64,000 bases of DNA. Origin: Phyllobacterium sp. 21LDTY02-6 (GTDB lineage: Bacteria; Pseudomonadota; Alphaproteobacteria; Rhizobiales; Rhizobiaceae). The position numbers and the translations under genes are program-made. This document shows, in pieces, positions 27,177-37,705 of this stretch. The notes under the pieces were generated by a model, which had not been told where the DNA came from, did not search any database, and worked only from the letters and a program-made list of their open reading frames with translations. The DNA lies in NCBI RefSeq assembly GCF_023554255.2, contig NZ_JAMJWD020000004.1:186001-250000 (forward strand). The letters are read 5' to 3'. Numbering within the stretch: position 1 is the first letter of the stretch; each line of letters begins with the position of its first letter.

Positions 27177-27593
27177 CTATTCCGTCTTGTCGCGGCCGGT
27201 GTCCTTGCCGGACTCCAATCCGCGATTTTCCGCCACACGGCCCGCCGCGCGCAGAACGTTCAGCGTGCCGGCACAAAAGCCAAGGAGAAGCAGAATGATC
27301 AGCCCCCATGGCGACGTGCCCAAAAACCGGTCGGCCAACCAGCCGAGCCCCGCACCCACCAGAACACCGGCGATGAACTCGCTCGACAACTTCATGGCCT
27401 GTGCGACACCGGAGGCGGTATCCGTCCCCTTGTCGTCCGAACCTTCGCCCGGCGCGACGCGTCTCGAACCGAGTTTCGATTCCAGCGCCCGGCGCCTCAG
27501 CTCCAGCTCTTCCGAAGTCGGTCCCCCACCCGCACCCTTCGCGGCTCCGACAGGACCAGACTTATCGGGATCGTTACCCGTGGCCAATGGCAT
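27177..27593 (-). CDS. atpI: ATP synthase protein I
   Basis: About 138 residues. A polar N-terminal half (LELRRRALESKL) is followed by two membrane helices (SSEFIAGVLVGAGLGWLADRFLGTSPWGLIILLLLGFCAGTLNVLR). AtpI helps assemble the c-ring and is not part of the enzyme. The start is uncertain: ATG at 27593 fits the usual length, but ATG at 27647 is in frame with GGA about 9 bases upstream. It is the first gene of the Fo operon. Confidence 0.88.
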   Translation of the reverse strand: MPLATGNDPDKSGPVGAAKGAGGGPTSEELELRRRALESKLGSRRVAPGEGSDDKGTDTASGVAQAMKLSSEFIAGVLVGAGLGWLADRFLGTSPWGLIILLLLGFCAGTLNVLRAAGRVAENRGLESGKDTGRDKTE

Positions 27594-27880
27594 GTCCTTT
27601 GCGCGCAGAATGCGGGTTTCACCCCGCTTCGAAGTCGCGCGCAACATATTGTTACGTTCCGCGCTAGTCAAGGCGCAACGGCAGGAGTCCCAAGGCTAAT
27701 TTTCAGGCAGGATATCAATATGTTAGCCGAATATGACTATATGCCTCACCTCTCGCGCGCGTTTTTGCCGCCGATCGCGGCCTCTCACGGCGGCAAATGG
27801 CATCCCGGGAAGCGCCGGGCGGCCGGGCCCGAACGCAAAGGGCCGCCGAGCCCGAGCCGCGGGGATCGGGCCGCCAGCCC

Positions 27881-29365
27881 CTAATGCCCGAATGCGCGTT
27901 CGAGCGCTGCCGGATCATTATGCACCGCGAGCTTGTCCATGATCGTCGCGCTCGCCTCGTTCATGCCGACCACCTCGGCCTCGATGCCCTGCTTGCGGAA
28001 TTTCAGCACGGCACGGTCGATCGCGCCGACGCCGGTGAGATCCCAGACATGGGCATGCGAAACATCGATGCGGACGAGGCCCGGCCTTTCGTCGAAATCG
28101 ACGGCATCGAGGAAATTGTCGGCGGTGGCGAAGAACAATTGCCCGTAGACGGTGTAGCTGCGGGTGCGCCCATCGGCGGAAAGCTCCGAGGCCACCCGGA
28201 ATATCTGCGCCACCTTCCAGGCGAAGAAGATGCCCGACAGCAAGACGCCGACACCGACGCCGAGCGCGAGATTATGCGTGCCGACCACCGTGAACACCGT
28301 TGCCAGCATGACGATGCTGGAGCGGCGCGGATGGGTGCGCAGATCGTTCAGCGACGACCATGAGAAGGTACCGATCGACACCATGATCATGATGGCGACG
28401 AGCGCCGGCATCGGGATGATGCGGACCCAGTCATCGAGCACGAGAAGCAGGACCAGCAGGAACGAGCCGGCGACGAAAGTCGAAAGCCGGCCGCGCCCGC
28501 CCGATTTCACATTGATGACCGACTGGCCGATCATGGCGCAGCCGGCCATGCCGCCGAGGAAGCCGGTGACGAAATTGGCGATGCCCTGGCCGACGCATTC
28601 GCGGTTCTTGTCGCTCTTGGTATCGGTCATCTGGTCGACGATGGATGCGGTGAGCAGGCTTTCCAGCAGCCCGACCGCCGCAACGCCGATGGAATAGGGC
28701 AGGATGATCCACAATGTCTCGAGATTGAACGGCACGTCGGGGATGAGGAAATGCGGCAGGCTGGAGGGAAGCTCGCCAAGATCGCCGACGGTGCGCACGT
28801 CCAGTCCCAGCGCCAGCGTCGCAAGTGTCAGGACGATGATGCAGACCAGCGGCGACGGCACGGCCGTGGTGATGCGGGGGAAGAGGTAGATGATCGCAAG
28901 CCCGGCCGCAATCATGCCGTAGGTGCCGACGGGCACGCCGACAAGCTCCGGCAATTGCGCCATGAAGATCAGGATCGCCAGCGCATTGACGAATCCCGTC
29001 AGCACCGAGCGCGAGACGAAGCGCATGACGCGGCCAAGCCGGGCGAAACCGGCGAGGACCTGCAGGATACCCGCAAGGATTGTGGCCGCCAGCAGGTATT
29101 GCAACCCGTAATCGCGGACAAGCGAGACCATGAGCACGGCCGTGGCGGCGGTGGCAGCAGAGATCATGCCGGGCCGCCCGCCGGTGATGGAGATGATGAC
29201 GGCGATGGAAAACGAGGCATAGAGCCCGATTTTGGGATCGACGCCGGCAATGATCGAAAAGCCGATCGCCTCGGGAATGAGCGCCAGCGCCACGACGATG
29301 CCGGCGAGGACATCGCCGCGAATGTTGGAAAGCCAGTCGCGGCGCAATTGAGCGGGAAAAGACAT
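27881..29365 (-). CDS. SulP-family anion permease (SLC26A/sulfate transporter)
   Basis: 494 residues from ATG 29363-29365, with AGGGA 5 bases upstream. The membrane domain has about 12-14 helices; [33 protein letters not shown] and [19 protein letters not shown] are SulP hallmarks. A STAS domain closes the protein (about residues 395-480, [25 protein letters not shown]). Substrates in the family include sulfate, bicarbonate and dicarboxylates; the one here is open. It lies between atpI and the SleB-like gene on the minus strand. Confidence 0.9.
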   Translation of the reverse strand: MSFPAQLRRDWLSNIRGDVLAGIVVALALIPEAIGFSIIAGVDPKIGLYASFSIAVIISITGGRPGMISAATAATAVLMVSLVRDYGLQYLLAATILAGILQVLAGFARLGRVMRFVSRSVLTGFVNALAILIFMAQLPELVGVPVGTYGMIAAGLAIIYLFPRITTAVPSPLVCIIVLTLATLALGLDVRTVGDLGELPSSLPHFLIPDVPFNLETLWIILPYSIGVAAVGLLESLLTASIVDQMTDTKSDKNRECVGQGIANFVTGFLGGMAGCAMIGQSVINVKSGGRGRLSTFVAGSFLLVLLLVLDDWVRIIPMPALVAIMIMVSIGTFSWSSLNDLRTHPRRSSIVMLATVFTVVGTHNLALGVGVGVLLSGIFFAWKVAQIFRVASELSADGRTRSYTVYGQLFFATADNFLDAVDFDERPGLVRIDVSHAHVWDLTGVGAIDRAVLKFRKQGIEAEVVGMNEASATIMDKLAVHNDPAALERAFGH

Positions 29366-29580
29366 GAATATCCCTGAATGGACAGCAAGACCTTCCGCGC
29401 GGCGTGGCGGTGTCGGAACGACGGGTCTTGCGGGATTGTCCGGCGGGTTGGCGGCCGGAAGAGCCACCCGGGGTTGCACCGGGTCCTTGTCACTACCGGT
29501 TCTATAGCGAACCGGGCCCGGCCTTGCAACAGCGGCCCGCCGCGTGGCCCGAACTTCTGTGTCTGGTGGATCAGCCGTGC

Positions 29581-30768
29581 CTAGATCCAGCCGCCGCCAT
29601 AGGTGCGGTAGAAGATGTGCGTGCCGATCTTGTCGACCCGCTTCATCGTACGCGCCCAGTTGGGACGGACATAGGTGGCGTGGTAATGGGTGGCCGAGCC
29701 GACCTCGGGCAGGAATATGCGGCCGGAGGTTACCGCCATTGCCACTTCCTGCGCCATTTTCCAGTATTTCGGCTCAGTCACGTTGAGCTTGCGGCCTTCG
29801 CAGGCGAAGGAGAACTGGCAGCGGTTGATCCAGTCATTGTTCTGGTAGACGACATTGCAGATCGACTTCGGATAGGCGGGATTGCGGACGCGATTGAGGA
29901 TGACCTGCGCCACCGCCGCCTGGCCCTTGACGCTCTCGCTGCGGGCTTCGAAATAGATGCCGGTGGCCAGGCATTTCTGCTCGGCCTTGCTGAAGACGGA
30001 AGGCGGCAATGGCGTTGCCAGCCATTCATGGTCGCCCTTGCCGAGAGGCGGGATGAACCGGCCACCCTGCTTCGGCTCCGTCAGGATGTTGTCGAAGGGC
30101 GAGGTCTTGTAATAATCCGGCGTCGACGGCGCATAGCCGAGGGCGAGCACGTCGGGCTGGTCATTGTTGACGAGCTCCGCCAGCATGGGCGAAAGATTGG
30201 AAGCGGGCTTCTCCGGCGCCCTGTCGTGGAACGCGCGCGCGATCTGGATTTCCTTGCCGGCGATCTTCGGCCTGGCAAAGGCCATCTCGACCTCGACGCC
30301 ATGGGTGGGGCGGATGATCATGCTCGAACGTTGCAGGATCGAACCGGCGCTGAAGGCCTTGGGCGGCGTCTGCCGCTGGATCGAGACCACCCGGCCGCGC
30401 TTCTCCTTGCGGTTGATGCGCTCTTCGTCCGGCGCGATGTTCCCGCCCTTCAGCGCGCCCTTGATGGCGACGCGGCCGACGCCCGGCGCATTGATGCCGC
30501 TGGCCGGCAGCGAGCCGGTGATCGCCTTGTCGTCGGTAAAGGCCATGTTGGCCTTCTGGATCGAGCCGGCGGGAGATTTCTCGAGATAGGCGGTCCAGCG
30601 CCCGCGCCCCGATTCGCTGCCCGAGATCAGGCTGGCCATGTCCTGGTAGCCGACCATGGTGGGCGAAAGGAGGTAGATGGCGGCGCCGAGAACGAGAGGA
30701 GCGTAATTCCGATCTGCCTGATGCTTGCGAAGCCGGCCGCACGCCAGCAAGAACCCCGAGAAACGCAC
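29581..30768 (-). CDS. SleB-like cell wall hydrolase (Hydrolase_2)
   Basis: 395 residues from a GTG at 30768. One N-terminal membrane segment (NYAPLVLGAAIYLLS) anchors it. A long variable linker follows, and the catalytic domain covers about residues 265-390: CLATGIYFEARSESVKGQAAVAQVILNRV, with the SleB catalytic Glu in YFEARSE, then QFSFACEG and SATHYHATYVRPNW. SleB enzymes are lytic transglycosylases or amidases; in Gram-negative bacteria their role in peptidoglycan turnover is poorly known. It stands alone. Confidence 0.87.
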   Translation of the reverse strand: MRFSGFLLACGRLRKHQADRNYAPLVLGAAIYLLSPTMVGYQDMASLISGSESGRGRWTAYLEKSPAGSIQKANMAFTDDKAITGSLPASGINAPGVGRVAIKGALKGGNIAPDEERINRKEKRGRVVSIQRQTPPKAFSAGSILQRSSMIIRPTHGVEVEMAFARPKIAGKEIQIARAFHDRAPEKPASNLSPMLAELVNNDQPDVLALGYAPSTPDYYKTSPFDNILTEPKQGGRFIPPLGKGDHEWLATPLPPSVFSKAEQKCLATGIYFEARSESVKGQAAVAQVILNRVRNPAYPKSICNVVYQNNDWINRCQFSFACEGRKLNVTEPKYWKMAQEVAMAVTSGRIFLPEVGSATHYHATYVRPNWARTMKRVDKIGTHIFYRTYGGGWI

Positions 30769-30869
30769 GCCGATACCCCACTCACGACCGAATAATCCTG
30801 TCGCCGAAAATGAAGCATTAACCTTGATGGAGAGTTAACGCCGGAGCTGTTGTCGCCTCCGGCGATGGC

Positions 30870-32339
30870 CTATCGCTTCTTGCGGGCGCGATTGGCGAAG
30901 GGATTGTCCGAGGTGCGCAGCACGACGCGGATCGGCACGCCGAGAATATCGAAGGTCTCGCGCAGGCCGTTGGTCAGGTAGCGGACATAGGAGGTCGGAA
31001 AGGCTTCCGGCCGCGAGCAGGAAATGACGAAGCCCGGCGGGCGCGTCTTCACCTGCGTGATATATTTTATCTTGAGCCGGCGTCCCGCCACGGCGGGGGG
31101 CGGATGATGGGCGATCACGCCTTCGAGCCAGCGGTTGAGCCGCCCGGTCGAGATGCGGCGGTTCCACATTTCGTCGGTCGCGGCCACCGCCGCCATCAGC
31201 TTGTCGATGCCCTGGTTGCGCTCGCCGGAGATCGGCACCGCGCGGATGCCGCGCACCTGCGGCAGCAGCCTGTCGGTCTTCTCGCGCAGGTCGGCAAGGA
31301 CCATCTGGCGGTTTTCCACCAGGTCCCATTTGTTGAAGGCGATGACCGGCGCGCGTCCCTCGCGGATGATGAGATCGGCGATCTGCAGATCCTGCTTCTC
31401 GAAGGGGATGGTGGCATCGAGGACGATGATGACGACTTCGGCAAAGCGGATCGCACGCAGCGCGTCGCCGACCGAAAGCTTCTCGAGCTTCTCCTGCACG
31501 CGCGCCTTGCGGCGCAGGCCGGCCGTATCGAACAGCCGGATCTTGCGGCCGTTCCATTCCCAGTCGGCCGAGATCGAATCGCGGGTGATGCCGGCTTCCG
31601 GCCCGGTCAGCAGGCGTTCCTCGCCAAGCATCGAATTGATGAGCGTCGACTTGCCCGCATTGGGGCGGCCGACAATGGCGATGCGCAGCGGCTTGGACGG
31701 ATCGTAGGAAGGAATGTCCTCCGCATCCGGATCGTCGATATCGTCGCCGATCAGCTCGTCATGCGGACGCGGCACCGCCGGTATGGTGACATTGGCGGCA
31801 TCGCCCTCCTGCTGCGGCGCATGTTCGTCCGGAAACACCGTCTCCTCGCCCAGCGCCTCGACAATGGCGTCGCGCAGGTCGGGAAAGCCCTGGCCATGCT
31901 CGGCCGAAATGGGGCAAGGCTCGCCGAGGCCGAGCTGGTAGCTGTCATACATGCCGGATTCGGCGCCGCGCGCCTCCGCCTTGTTGGCGACGAGAATCAC
32001 CTTCTTGCCGGAGCGGCGCACCAGATCGGCAAAGGTGACGTCGGCGGGGTTGATCCCGGCCTTGGCATCGACGACGAAGAGCACGAGATCCGCCTCGTCG
32101 ATGGCGAGCTCGGTCTGCGCCCGCATCCGCCCTTCCAGCGACTGGCTCGCCACTTCCTCGAGGCCCGCCGTATCGATGACCTGGAAAGTCAGGTCGTAGA
32201 GCTTGGCGTCATGGATGCGCCGGTCGCGGGTAACGCCGGGCAGATCGTCGACGAGCGCGATCTTCTTGCCGACGAGGCGATTGAACAGCGTCGATTTTCC
32301 GACGTTCGGACGGCCGACAATGGCAAGGGTGAAGCTCAT
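30870..32339 (-). CDS. der: Ribosome biogenesis GTPase Der (EngA)
   Basis: 489 residues with two tandem GTPase domains. G1 of domain 1 is GRPNVGKST (about 9-17) and of domain 2 GRPNAGKST (about 225-233). DTAG (G3) and NK.D motifs (NKAE in domain 1, NKWD in domain 2) are present; NKAE departs from the usual NKxD. A C-terminal KH-like domain follows. Der is essential for 50S assembly. It follows the TPR gene by 17 bases on the minus strand. Confidence 0.97.
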   Translation of the reverse strand: MSFTLAIVGRPNVGKSTLFNRLVGKKIALVDDLPGVTRDRRIHDAKLYDLTFQVIDTAGLEEVASQSLEGRMRAQTELAIDEADLVLFVVDAKAGINPADVTFADLVRRSGKKVILVANKAEARGAESGMYDSYQLGLGEPCPISAEHGQGFPDLRDAIVEALGEETVFPDEHAPQQEGDAANVTIPAVPRPHDELIGDDIDDPDAEDIPSYDPSKPLRIAIVGRPNAGKSTLINSMLGEERLLTGPEAGITRDSISADWEWNGRKIRLFDTAGLRRKARVQEKLEKLSVGDALRAIRFAEVVIIVLDATIPFEKQDLQIADLIIREGRAPVIAFNKWDLVENRQMVLADLREKTDRLLPQVRGIRAVPISGERNQGIDKLMAAVAATDEMWNRRISTGRLNRWLEGVIAHHPPPAVAGRRLKIKYITQVKTRPPGFVISCSRPEAFPTSYVRYLTNGLRETFDILGVPIRVVLRTSDNPFANRARKKR

Positions 32340-32356
32340 CGGCTCTCGTTCCTATC

Positions 32357-33037
32357 TCAGCCGGCAGCAGCGGCGGGCGAAGCGCCCGTGCTCTTGAGGA
32401 GATCGAGCATCTGGTCCGCGAACTGGCGGGCATTGCCCGGCGCGGCCTGATCGTCGGAAATCTGCTGGAACAGCTTGGTTGCGTCCTCGCCCCGGCCGGC
32501 CTTCCAGGCGGCAAGGCCGAGCGCCTCGCGCGCCGAATGCCGCATCGGGTTGTTGTCGGCGGCCAGTGCCTGCACGCGGTTGGCTACGTCGTCATAGGAG
32601 CCCGTGTCGATGAGGATGAAGGCAGCGCGCAGCTTCGCCAGATCGCGGAGGGACTGCGGGATGGAACCGTCGGCGGCCACCTTGTCGAAGGCGGCGACGG
32701 CGCCCGCAAGGTCGCCCTTCTGCGCCAGCACGCCGGCGGAGCGCATCCGCGCCAGCACCGGATAGGCGCCATAGCCATCCTTTTCGAGTTCGGCGAGCGC
32801 CGCCACGGCCTCGTCATTCTTGCCCTCGCGCACGAGATTGAGCGCGGCCAGGAACTTGTCGCCCGATTGGGAAGCCTGCCTTTCGGTGTAATATTCGTAG
32901 AAGGCGAAGATGCCGGTGCCGATGACGACGGCGATCACGGCGCCGATCAGCACGGTGCCGTAGCGCTCCCAGAACGCCCGCATCTTGTCGGTGCGCAGTT
33001 CTTCATTCACCTCGCGGAAAAAGCCGTCGTCAGTCAT
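32357..33037 (-). CDS. YfgM-like tetratricopeptide repeat membrane protein
   Basis: 226 residues. The N-terminus FFREVNEELRTDKMRAFWERYG is followed by one membrane helix (VLIGAVIAVVIGTGIFAFYEYY) and by TPR-like helices (AALNLVREGKNDEAVAALAEL, LKLRAAF). This is the YfgM/DUF2133 layout: a membrane-anchored periplasmic TPR protein that in E. coli attends the Sec translocon. It sits upstream of der, as in many bacteria where yfgM precedes bamB and der; no bamB is between them here. Confidence 0.87.
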   Translation of the reverse strand: MTDDGFFREVNEELRTDKMRAFWERYGTVLIGAVIAVVIGTGIFAFYEYYTERQASQSGDKFLAALNLVREGKNDEAVAALAELEKDGYGAYPVLARMRSAGVLAQKGDLAGAVAAFDKVAADGSIPQSLRDLAKLRAAFILIDTGSYDDVANRVQALAADNNPMRHSAREALGLAAWKAGRGEDATKLFQQISDDQAAPGNARQFADQMLDLLKSTGASPAAAAG

Positions 33038-33146
33038 GGTGCCTCTTGGCCGTATCGATTGTCATGGCGCGCGCATCAACGCGCAAAGTTCAGGGGCTTT
33101 TAGTCGTAAACGCCGCCGGATGTAAGGGCCTTGCACAAAATTGGCG

Positions 33147-33728
33147 TCAGATAGGCGAAATGCCGATCAAAAGCGCATGCAGCTTCCACAGGAACAGGCC
33201 ATAGAGCAGCACGCCGATGCCGATGGCCATGAGGTCGTTGGCCACCGGCCCCGGCGCGATATAGGGCGTGGCGAAGCCGGCCTCCGCCTGGCGCCTGATC
33301 GCAACGCGGTCGAAGATGGCCCAGACGAGAAACGACAGGAACAGGATCAGCGAGGCGAGGTCGCCATTGGCGAGGAGATGCGCCAGCGCCCAGATCTTGA
33401 TGGCGACGAGCATCGGATGCTTGATCGCCGGCTTCAGCCGGCCCGGCCTCGCGATGAAGACGCCGAGAGAAATGAACGCCAGAAGCATCAGCAGCAGCGC
33501 GATATGCTTCATCCAGACGGGCGGCTCGTAGAGCACCGGCGCGACGAGCCTCGCCTGGCCGAAACCCCAGACGAGAAGCACGAGGCCGACGACCGAAACC
33601 AGCGAATAGAAGCCTTTCCACCGCCCCTCGCCCCATTGCTCCATCTTGGCCAGCCGCCATCGCGGCGCAACGATCCGGACCGAATGAATGCCGAGAAATA
33701 TGATGATGCCAAGGATCAGTAACAACAT
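33147..33728 (-). CDS. NnrU-family membrane protein
   Basis: 193 residues with about five membrane helices. It matches the NnrU family (also grouped with isoprenylcysteine methyltransferase-like membrane proteins): the segment AIKHPMLVAIKIWALAHLLANGD holds the conserved HPM...H...G pattern. NnrU proteins were first linked to nitrite/nitric oxide reduction loci, but many members have no such context, and no denitrification gene is seen here. The biochemical function is unknown. Confidence 0.85.
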   Translation of the reverse strand: MLLLILGIIIFLGIHSVRIVAPRWRLAKMEQWGEGRWKGFYSLVSVVGLVLLVWGFGQARLVAPVLYEPPVWMKHIALLLMLLAFISLGVFIARPGRLKPAIKHPMLVAIKIWALAHLLANGDLASLILFLSFLVWAIFDRVAIRRQAEAGFATPYIAPGPVANDLMAIGIGVLLYGLFLWKLHALLIGISPI

Positions 33729-33924
33729 GCAGGCGCCCTCCCCGCCGCCATCTTAAAACCTTTCACCGGTGAAAGAAAAGAGCGCTGGTGGGGATGACCC
33801 TGCAATCAAACCGCCATGCTCATGGATATTCATGCAACCTCCACGATGACCCGATCATCGCCACAATTGCCAACTAGCGACAATGCCACCCCCATTTGAG
33901 CATCCGGGGAGTATCTGGAGTATC

Positions 33925-34944
33925 ATGCCGTCAGCGTCCCGCCTTGCCGCCACACTCATCATCCTTGCGTCCAGCACGGCGGCCCCGGCGGAAGAGGCGC
34001 AGCTGCGCGGCACCATCGGCACGCAGCCGCAATATGTGCTGATCTCGTTCGACAATGCCGGCAACAACGATCTGTGGGACCGCAGCCGTGCGCTCGCCCA
34101 GCGCTCCAATGCCAAATTCACCTATTTCCTGTCCTGCGTCTTCCTGATCGACCGCAAGGACCGTAAATCCTACCAGCCGCCGAGCATGGGCGCCGGCCGC
34201 TCCAATATCGGCTTTGCCGCCTCGCGCGAGGATATCGCCCTGCGGCTGGACAATATCTGGCGGGCGCGCAACGAGGGCAATGAGATCGCCAGCCATGCCT
34301 GCGGCCATTTCGACGGCAAGGACTGGTCGAAGGCGCAATGGGAGACCGAGCTCGTCACCTACAAGTCGGTGCTGCGCGATGCCTGGGCCAGATATGGCCA
34401 CGGCGCCGAACCTGCCGACTGGAAGAGCTTCGTCGACGGGGAAATCCGCGGCTTCCGCGCGCCCTATCTGTCGGAGAGCCCGGCGCTGATCGCCGCGCTG
34501 AAGGCGCAGGACTATCTCTATGACGGCAGCGGCGTTTCGAGGGGGCCGGCCCTGCCGCAACGGTCGGGCGGGCTCTATCGCTTCGGGCTGCCGACCATCC
34601 CCGAAGGGCCGAAGGACCGGCCCGTCATCGCCATGGACTATAATCTCTTCGTGCGCCATTCCGGCGGCTTCGAGCGCAAGGACCATCTCGGCGAATTCGA
34701 GAACCGCGCCTATGCGGCGTTCAAGGGCGCGTTCGAACGGCAATATGACGGCAAGCGCATCCCCTTCCAGATCGGGCTGCACTTCACGCTGATGAACGGC
34801 GATGCCTATTGGCGGGCGCTGGAGCGCTTCACGCAGGAAGTCTGCGTCAAACCCGATGTGCGCTGCGTCACCTACAGCGATTATATCCGGGAAACCGGCG
34901 GCATCGCCTCCGCCGCCGCTCACCACAGCCAGAGCGGCATCTAG
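33925..34944 (+). CDS. Exported polysaccharide deacetylase-like protein, noncanonical metal site
   Basis: 339 residues from ATG 33925, with GGAG 6 bases upstream. A signal peptide is present (LAATLIILASSTAAPA). The NodB-like barrel is recognised by VLISFDNAG (about residues 38-46), SHACGHFD (His124, His128) and GFRAPYLSE. In classic enzymes the first motif is TFDDGP; here the second Asp is Asn44 and Gly-Pro is Ala-Gly. His124/His128 keep the metal pair. A C-terminal IPFQIGLHFTLMNG contains a further conserved His. The substrate is unknown; loss of one metal Asp may make it non-hydrolytic or give a different metal geometry. Confidence 0.78.
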   Translation: MPSASRLAATLIILASSTAAPAEEAQLRGTIGTQPQYVLISFDNAGNNDLWDRSRALAQRSNAKFTYFLSCVFLIDRKDRKSYQPPSMGAGRSNIGFAASREDIALRLDNIWRARNEGNEIASHACGHFDGKDWSKAQWETELVTYKSVLRDAWARYGHGAEPADWKSFVDGEIRGFRAPYLSESPALIAALKAQDYLYDGSGVSRGPALPQRSGGLYRFGLPTIPEGPKDRPVIAMDYNLFVRHSGGFERKDHLGEFENRAYAAFKGAFERQYDGKRIPFQIGLHFTLMNGDAYWRALERFTQEVCVKPDVRCVTYSDYIRETGGIASAAAHHSQSGI

Positions 34945-34990
34945 GCTTCCGGGTGGTGGGCGAGCCAACCACCCTCACGCCGAGCCTGCC

Positions 34991-35629
34991 CTACCCCAGA
35001 GCCCGGGCCATCGAGCGGATCATGATTACGGCGGATGCGGCGCCGGGGTCCATGTGGCCGAGGGAGCGTTCGCCGAGCCGGGCGGAACGGCCCTTGGTCG
35101 CCACCATCGCCCGGGTGGCCTCGGCCCCTGCAGCGGCGGCGGCGACGGCGCGGTCCAGCGCATCCGGCAACGAGGCGCCGGCGGCCCGCGCCTCCTCCAT
35201 GGCACGGGCGGCGGGCGCCCAGGCGTCGATCATGGTCTTCTCGCCCGGTTCCGCCTTGCCGCGGTCCTGGATGCCCTTGGCCATGGCGATGAAGCAGGCG
35301 CAGACATCGTCGTCGCCGAGCACCGGCTTGCCCTTGGCCGCCGCGCCCGCACGCATGAACGCCGTGGCATAAAGCGGCCCCGAGGATGCGCCGACGGCGT
35401 TGAGGAAGGATTTGGCGGCGGTATTGAAGATCGCCGACGGATCGCTCGCCGCCGGGTCGATCCCGTCCAGCGCCCTGGCGACGGCGGCAAAGCCGAGATC
35501 CATGGCAATGCCGTGATCGGCATCGCCGATGACGCCGTCGAGTTCGCAGAGTTCGCCCTTGGCGGCGGCCATCGCAGCGGCGATGTCGCGGAACATTTGC
35601 GCAAGGATCGCGGGTGTGATCTCGCTCAT
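34991..35629 (-). CDS. dhaL: Dihydroxyacetone kinase subunit L (ADP/ATP-binding)
   Basis: 212 residues, all-helical DhaL/Dak2 domain. The metal-nucleotide site is DGVIGDADHGIAMDLGF (about residues 29-45), and GASSGPLYATAFMRA and the Gly-rich tail RSARLGERSLGHMDPGAASA are typical. The start has AGGAGG upstream. It pairs with DhaK (9 bases upstream of its start). No dhaM (PTS phosphoryl donor) is nearby, so nucleotide use (ATP or PTS) is undecided. Possible substrates include dihydroxyacetone, glyceraldehyde or a tetrulose. Confidence 0.92.
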   Translation of the reverse strand: MSEITPAILAQMFRDIAAAMAAAKGELCELDGVIGDADHGIAMDLGFAAVARALDGIDPAASDPSAIFNTAAKSFLNAVGASSGPLYATAFMRAGAAAKGKPVLGDDDVCACFIAMAKGIQDRGKAEPGEKTMIDAWAPAARAMEEARAAGASLPDALDRAVAAAAAGAEATRAMVATKGRSARLGERSLGHMDPGAASAVIMIRSMARALG

Positions 35630-35638
35630 TGCAACCTC

Positions 35639-36646
35639 CTATCCGGCGCGGAACATGATGCAATCGCAGGGATGGTCGATCAGCTCCTGCAACTCGTCAT
35701 CGAGGTGCATGAGCGTGATGGAAGCGCCCGCCATTTCCAGCGAGGTGCAATAATTGCCGACGAGGCTCGTATGCAGCGCGAGGCCGGCGGCGTCGAGCCG
35801 CTTCCGCACCTGGCGCATCAGGATGTAAAGCTCCATCAGCGGCGTCGAACCCAGCGAATTGACCAGCACGGCCACCCGGTCGCCGCTATCGGCGCCCATC
35901 TCGGCGAGTATCCGGTCCATCAGCGCATCGGCGATGGCATCGGCGGGCTGCAGCTCGCTGCGCGCTATGCCGGGCTCGCCGTGGATGCCCATGCCGACTT
36001 CCATTTCCGTTTCGCCGAGCGTGAAGTTCGGCTTCAGCGTCTGCGGCAGCGAACAGGGCGAAAGCGCGACGCCCATGGTGAAAGTGCGGTCATTGGCCTT
36101 GCGCGCGATACGCTCGCATTCGTCGATATCGAGGCCCTTGTCGGCGGCCGCGCCCGCCGCCTTGAACACGAAGACATTGCCGGCAACGCCGCGGCGCTTG
36201 TCGCGCTGGTCGCGCGGCGCGGAGGCGACGTCGTCGGTGGTGAGGACCGTGCGCACCTCGATATCCTCCATCGCCGCCATCTCCGCGGCCATGTCGAAAT
36301 TCATGACGTCGCCGGCGTAATTGCCATAGAGATAAAGGACGCCGGCGCCATTGCTGACCGCCCTGGTGCATTCGACGATCGGGTCCGGCGGCGGCGAGGC
36401 GAAGACATTGCCGATCGCCGCCGCGTCGGCGAGGCCCTTGCCGACAAAGCCGAGGAAGGACGGTTCATGGCCAGAGCCGCCGCCGATGACCAGCCCGACC
36501 TTGCCGGGGCGCGGGCCATGGCGCGAAACGATGGAGCGGGGAGAGCCGTCGATGGCGAAAACCTTGTCCGAATGGGCGGCGAGCACCCCTTCGAGCATCT
36601 CGTCCACGGCATTGGCGCCGTCATTGATGATCTTCTTCGTCTTCAC
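35639..36646 (-). CDS. dhaK: Dihydroxyacetone kinase subunit K (substrate-binding)
   Basis: 335 residues from a GTG at 36646 with GGAGG upstream. The substrate-binding His, which forms a hemiaminal link with the keto sugar, is in VGMGIHGEPGIA. GGGSGHEPS (about residues 55-63) and YGNYAGDVMNFDMA are family signatures. DhaK presents dihydroxyacetone or related ketoses to DhaL for phosphorylation at the terminal hydroxyl. DhaK-type kinases for D- or L-erythrulose are known in other bacteria. Next to a C4 polyol operon and ribH2, a tetrulose substrate is possible but unproven. Confidence 0.92.
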   Translation of the reverse strand: MKTKKIINDGANAVDEMLEGVLAAHSDKVFAIDGSPRSIVSRHGPRPGKVGLVIGGGSGHEPSFLGFVGKGLADAAAIGNVFASPPPDPIVECTRAVSNGAGVLYLYGNYAGDVMNFDMAAEMAAMEDIEVRTVLTTDDVASAPRDQRDKRRGVAGNVFVFKAAGAAADKGLDIDECERIARKANDRTFTMGVALSPCSLPQTLKPNFTLGETEMEVGMGIHGEPGIARSELQPADAIADALMDRILAEMGADSGDRVAVLVNSLGSTPLMELYILMRQVRKRLDAAGLALHTSLVGNYCTSLEMAGASITLMHLDDELQELIDHPCDCIMFRAG

Positions 36647-36707
36647 GGATTTTCCTCCCCGCCTGTTGCTGCCTGCCTACGCCGTGGCAAGCGCCAGCCT
36701 AGTGACC

Positions 36708-36761
36708 CGAATCTGAAGTTCGTCTGACGCTGCTGCAACAATGTAGTGAACTTCAGATTCG
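36708..36761. repeat. Inverted repeat, 14-bp arms, between dhaK and ribH2
   Basis: Arms 36708-36721 and 36748-36761 (CGAATCTGAAGTTC / GAACTTCAGATTCG) with a 26-base loop. The left arm is preceded by CTAGTGACC, close to the CTAGTGGTCC edge of the element at 3331-3406, so both seem to belong to one palindromic repeat family. It lies just after the ribH2 stop. Confidence 0.8.
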
Positions 36762-36786
36762 AAAGGCTCCGGCCCTGCCGCCATAG

Positions 36787-37263
<477 letters not shown>

Positions 37264-37356
37264 TTATCTGGCCTTTCAAGGGTTTTGCCATTTTTCAATG
37301 ATCCCTTGGGCGAACGCGCGAATCGGCGGCTCTCGTCGAAAGCTCCTATCCGCTTG

Positions 37357-37510
37357 TCCTCTTTCATCCGGACTATGACCGTCGGCTCCGGAATTCGACC
37401 GGATCTGCTGACCTTCCGGCACGCCGGAAGCGCTCGCGGGCTTCAGTGTCCGGGCTTGCACCCGGGCATCTGCTACCGCCGGTGGGGAATTTCGCCCCGC
37501 CCTGAGAACT
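37357..37510 (-). ncRNA. FMN riboswitch (RFN element)
   Basis: Read on the minus strand, the element begins TTCTCAGGGCGGGG, continues with GAAATTCCCCACCGGCGGTA, AGCCCGCGAGCG, GGTCAGCAGATCCGGT and GGAGCCGACGGTCATAGTC, and ends GATGAAAGAGG. These are the conserved blocks of the FMN aptamer, in the right order. The 93 bases to the ribH2 ATG hold the expression platform. High FMN would reduce RibH2 synthesis. Confidence 0.95.
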
Positions 37511-37705
37511 ACGCGGATGAATATATCCATGGCGGGAACGAGGTCAATCCCACTTTGCCCGGGTTGAGGCGCCTGCATTTCTCCAACGGGCATTCCCCGA
37601 CTGGCATTGCCCAATTGGCACCAAGGCGGGATTCATAACCGGGACTGCACCAGCCATCAATTTTATTGGCTTGTCCGCCGGTTGGGCGGGGGTAATGTCC
37701 CGGCC

